Shown piece by piece: positions 62,638 through 64,000 of a stretch of 64,000 bases of DNA; the first letter of the stretch is position 1; each line of letters opens with the position of its first letter. The position numbers were made by a program, and so were the translations under genes. This DNA is from Hahella sp018986435. GTDB lineage: Bacteria; Pseudomonadota; Gammaproteobacteria; Pseudomonadales; Oleiphilaceae. The stretch spans positions 6,820,001 through 6,884,000 of the forward strand of contig NZ_CP192738.1 of the NCBI RefSeq assembly GCF_050749805.1, read 5' to 3'. Under the pieces are notes generated by a model, which had not been told where the DNA came from, ran no database searches, and saw nothing but the letters and a program-made list of their open reading frames with translations.

Positions 62638-63456
62638 TCAGTCCTCGTCGTACCCCTCAACGCCATCCGACTTGTGAAAGCCCACTGGCGCATAGTGAGA
62701 TACATTGCGAATCTCCGCGACGAAGTCATAAGCGTCGCCAGGGAAATAAGAACGCGTGAACTCGATGGGAACGCCATCTTCCAACAAGCCTAAACGCTCG
62801 ATATAGAGAACGGCGCTGTCCACAGGAATATCCAGCAGCTTGGCGCGGGTTTCATCAATGGAAATAGCGCGCAGACGCTGCAACGCTTTAACCGGACGCA
62901 GCCCTTTTTCCGCCAGCGCTTCATACAGCGACCCGGTGACTTCAAACGGATTGTCCAGAAACTGCCGCGGTATCGTCGCCACTTCCAGCCCCATGGGTTT
63001 ATCATCCGCCAAACGCAGACGATGGAAACGGACTACTTCACTATCCACCGCCAGTTTCAGCGCCACGCGTTCATCTTCGTGGGGCACGCCAACGGAGCGA
63101 TCCAGCCAGCGTGAGCCCGGCTTTTTGCCGCGCTCCTGCATGATCTCAGAGAAGCTCTTGAGATAGTTCAGCGGCTGTTCCACGCGCTCGGTCACAAATG
63201 TTCCCGCACCCTGGCGCTGGGTCAGCAGGCCTTCTTCCACCAGATCGTCGATGGCGCGCCTCACCGTGACGCGGGAAACTTTCATGGCGGCGGCGATTTC
63301 GCGCTCCGCGGGCACCACATCGCCGGCGCGTAATACGCCGGCGTCCACCGCCTCGCGGATCTTGGTCTGCAATTGCAGATACAACGGCGCGGAATGCCGC
63401 GAGATTTGCTCCGGAATTCCGAAGATTTTGGTAATCAGACTGTCTGGTTTGCTCAT
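62638..63456 (-). CDS. GntR/HutC-family (UTRA) transcriptional repressor
   Basis: A 272-residue protein from the ATG at 63456; an earlier Met (63519) is possible but the intervening part is Ser/Lys-rich and without homology. The N-terminal winged helix is clear (LYLQLQTKIREAVDAGVLRAGDVVPAEREIAAAMKVSRVTVRRAIDDLVEEGLLTQRQGAGTFV). A UTRA ligand domain follows (LNYLKSFSEIMQERG..., PIEFTRSYFPGDAYDFVAEI). It resembles NagR/NagQ-type regulators of amino-sugar use. It lies 82 bases after a sugar-type ABC ATPase and probably regulates that system. Confidence 0.88.
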   Translation of the reverse strand: MSKPDSLITKIFGIPEQISRHSAPLYLQLQTKIREAVDAGVLRAGDVVPAEREIAAAMKVSRVTVRRAIDDLVEEGLLTQRQGAGTFVTERVEQPLNYLKSFSEIMQERGKKPGSRWLDRSVGVPHEDERVALKLAVDSEVVRFHRLRLADDKPMGLEVATIPRQFLDNPFEVTGSLYEALAEKGLRPVKALQRLRAISIDETRAKLLDIPVDSAVLYIERLGLLEDGVPIEFTRSYFPGDAYDFVAEIRNVSHYAPVGFHKSDGVEGYDED

Positions 63457-63538
63457 AGCGTCTTGACGTAGGTTCTTAGCAGTAGATTTGCTTTTTGAGC
63501 TGCGAGAAGACGCTAGCATAGCAGAAACTTGAATAAAG

Positions 63539-64000
63539 TCAGGTATTTCCACCGGCTGCCTGCCTAATCATGGCAGCCGCCGGCGCATCGGCTTCCGCTG
63601 CCGTTAATCGTTTGAAAGCCAGTCCCTGCGCATTGAATACATGAACATTCTGCGGTTGATAGTCAGCGTATATCTCTTCGCCCACTTTCACTTCCGTTTC
63701 GCCGTCTCCACGCACGACAACTTCAGATCCATCCGTCAATGTCATGTATATATAACTGACTTCACCCAAATGCTCGACCAGGTTAATTTTTCCTTTTAAC
63801 CGGCCTTCGCCGTGAAGGCTTTCCTGCAAATGTTCAGGTCTCACGCCGACCGTCACTTCTTCGCCAACAGCAATGGCGCCGCTTTCCACGCGGGCTTCCA
63901 CTTCAACGCCGTCAGCCAGTTTCACATAAATGGAGCCCTCTGTTTTTACAGAGACTTTCCCTTTCATGAAGTTCATTTTCGGCGAGCCGATGAAGCCGGC
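63539..64000 (-). CDS. MalK/UgpC-type ABC ATPase, C-terminal part (truncated by window)
   Basis: The frame is open to the last base of the window and reads FIGSPKMNFM, the start of a MalK/UgpC C-terminal domain. The remaining piece is the TOBE/OB-type regulatory domain (VGEEVTVGVRPEHL..., NLVEHLGEVSYIYMTLTDGSEVVVRG, FNAQGLAFKRL). The nucleotide-binding half lies outside the window. It energises a sugar importer, with the GntR gene downstream as likely regulator. Confidence 0.88.
   Translation of the reverse strand, partial: AGFIGSPKMNFMKGKVSVKTEGSIYVKLADGVEVEARVESGAIAVGEEVTVGVRPEHLQESLHGEGRLKGKINLVEHLGEVSYIYMTLTDGSEVVVRGDGETEVKVGEEIYADYQPQNVHVFNAQGLAFKRLTAAEADAPAAAMIRQAAGGNT

Overview
The window looks like chromosome from a marine, Hahella/Oceanospirillales-type gammaproteobacterium. 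That assignment is inferred from gene content (class Ia ribonucleotide reductase, type IV pilin, RND efflux, exbBD-tonB, secreted proteases with PPC domains, a glycerol ABC importer) and moderate-to-high GC coding style; no rRNA or tRNA was seen. Almost all space is occupied by protein genes on both strands. One AT-rich patch (about 10.2-11.9 kb) looks acquired.

Layout. 1-6.1 kb: end of a sensor kinase, an exported amidohydrolase, then a DUF3857/transglutaminase protein and a TPR lipoprotein, closed by a strong terminator. 6.4-8.3 kb: secreted lysyl-endopeptidase-like protease. 8.3-10.1 kb: SDR plus AraC regulator. 10.5-11.7 kb: AT-rich island with a YafO-type toxin, a small overlapping upstream partner and a third small gene. 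12-16.4 kb: nrdA-nrdB preceded by a promoter and a cobalamin riboswitch. 17-19.5 kb: a three-gene pilin cluster in which the first protein appears to carry a pilin-like head on a polytopic membrane protein. 19.5-25.1 kb: YjbR, PaiB, GNAT, PepSY-cytochrome b561, solute-binding protein, MaoC hydratase, diguanylate cyclase. 25.3-32.4 kb: RND tripartite pump with a divergent LysR gene. 32.4-38.1 kb: two DUF1439 proteins, GNAT, a trypsin with two PPC domains, a FadL porin and an M23 peptidase next to a 143-bp MITE-like element. 38.4-45.8 kb: secreted alpha/beta hydrolase, a hairpin-rich gap, a TetR-SDR-DUF2269 operon divergent from trpBA, and YaiI. 46.0 kb: a lone short flagellin.

46.9-59.8 kb is a complete glycerol locus: GlpR repressor, GlpD, GlpK, a sigma-54 enhancer-binding activator, and a six-gene ABC import operon (glpS-T-P-Q, DUF2160, glpV). 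The import operon is preceded by a phased TGTTCA array and a near-consensus sigma-54 promoter. Uptake, phosphorylation and oxidation to DHAP are therefore linked to two layers of control. Its two ATPases have complementary motif defects, predicting one good and one degenerate ATP site.

59.7-64 kb: a second solute-binding protein, a Fur-box-preceded exbB-exbD-tonB operon, a GntR regulator, and the C-terminal end of a MalK/UgpC-type ATPase running off the window.

The most notable items are the sigma-54/TGTTCA glycerol operon with asymmetric ATPases, the B12 riboswitch on B12-independent nrdAB, the YafO module with a non-YafN partner, and the pilin-head membrane protein.
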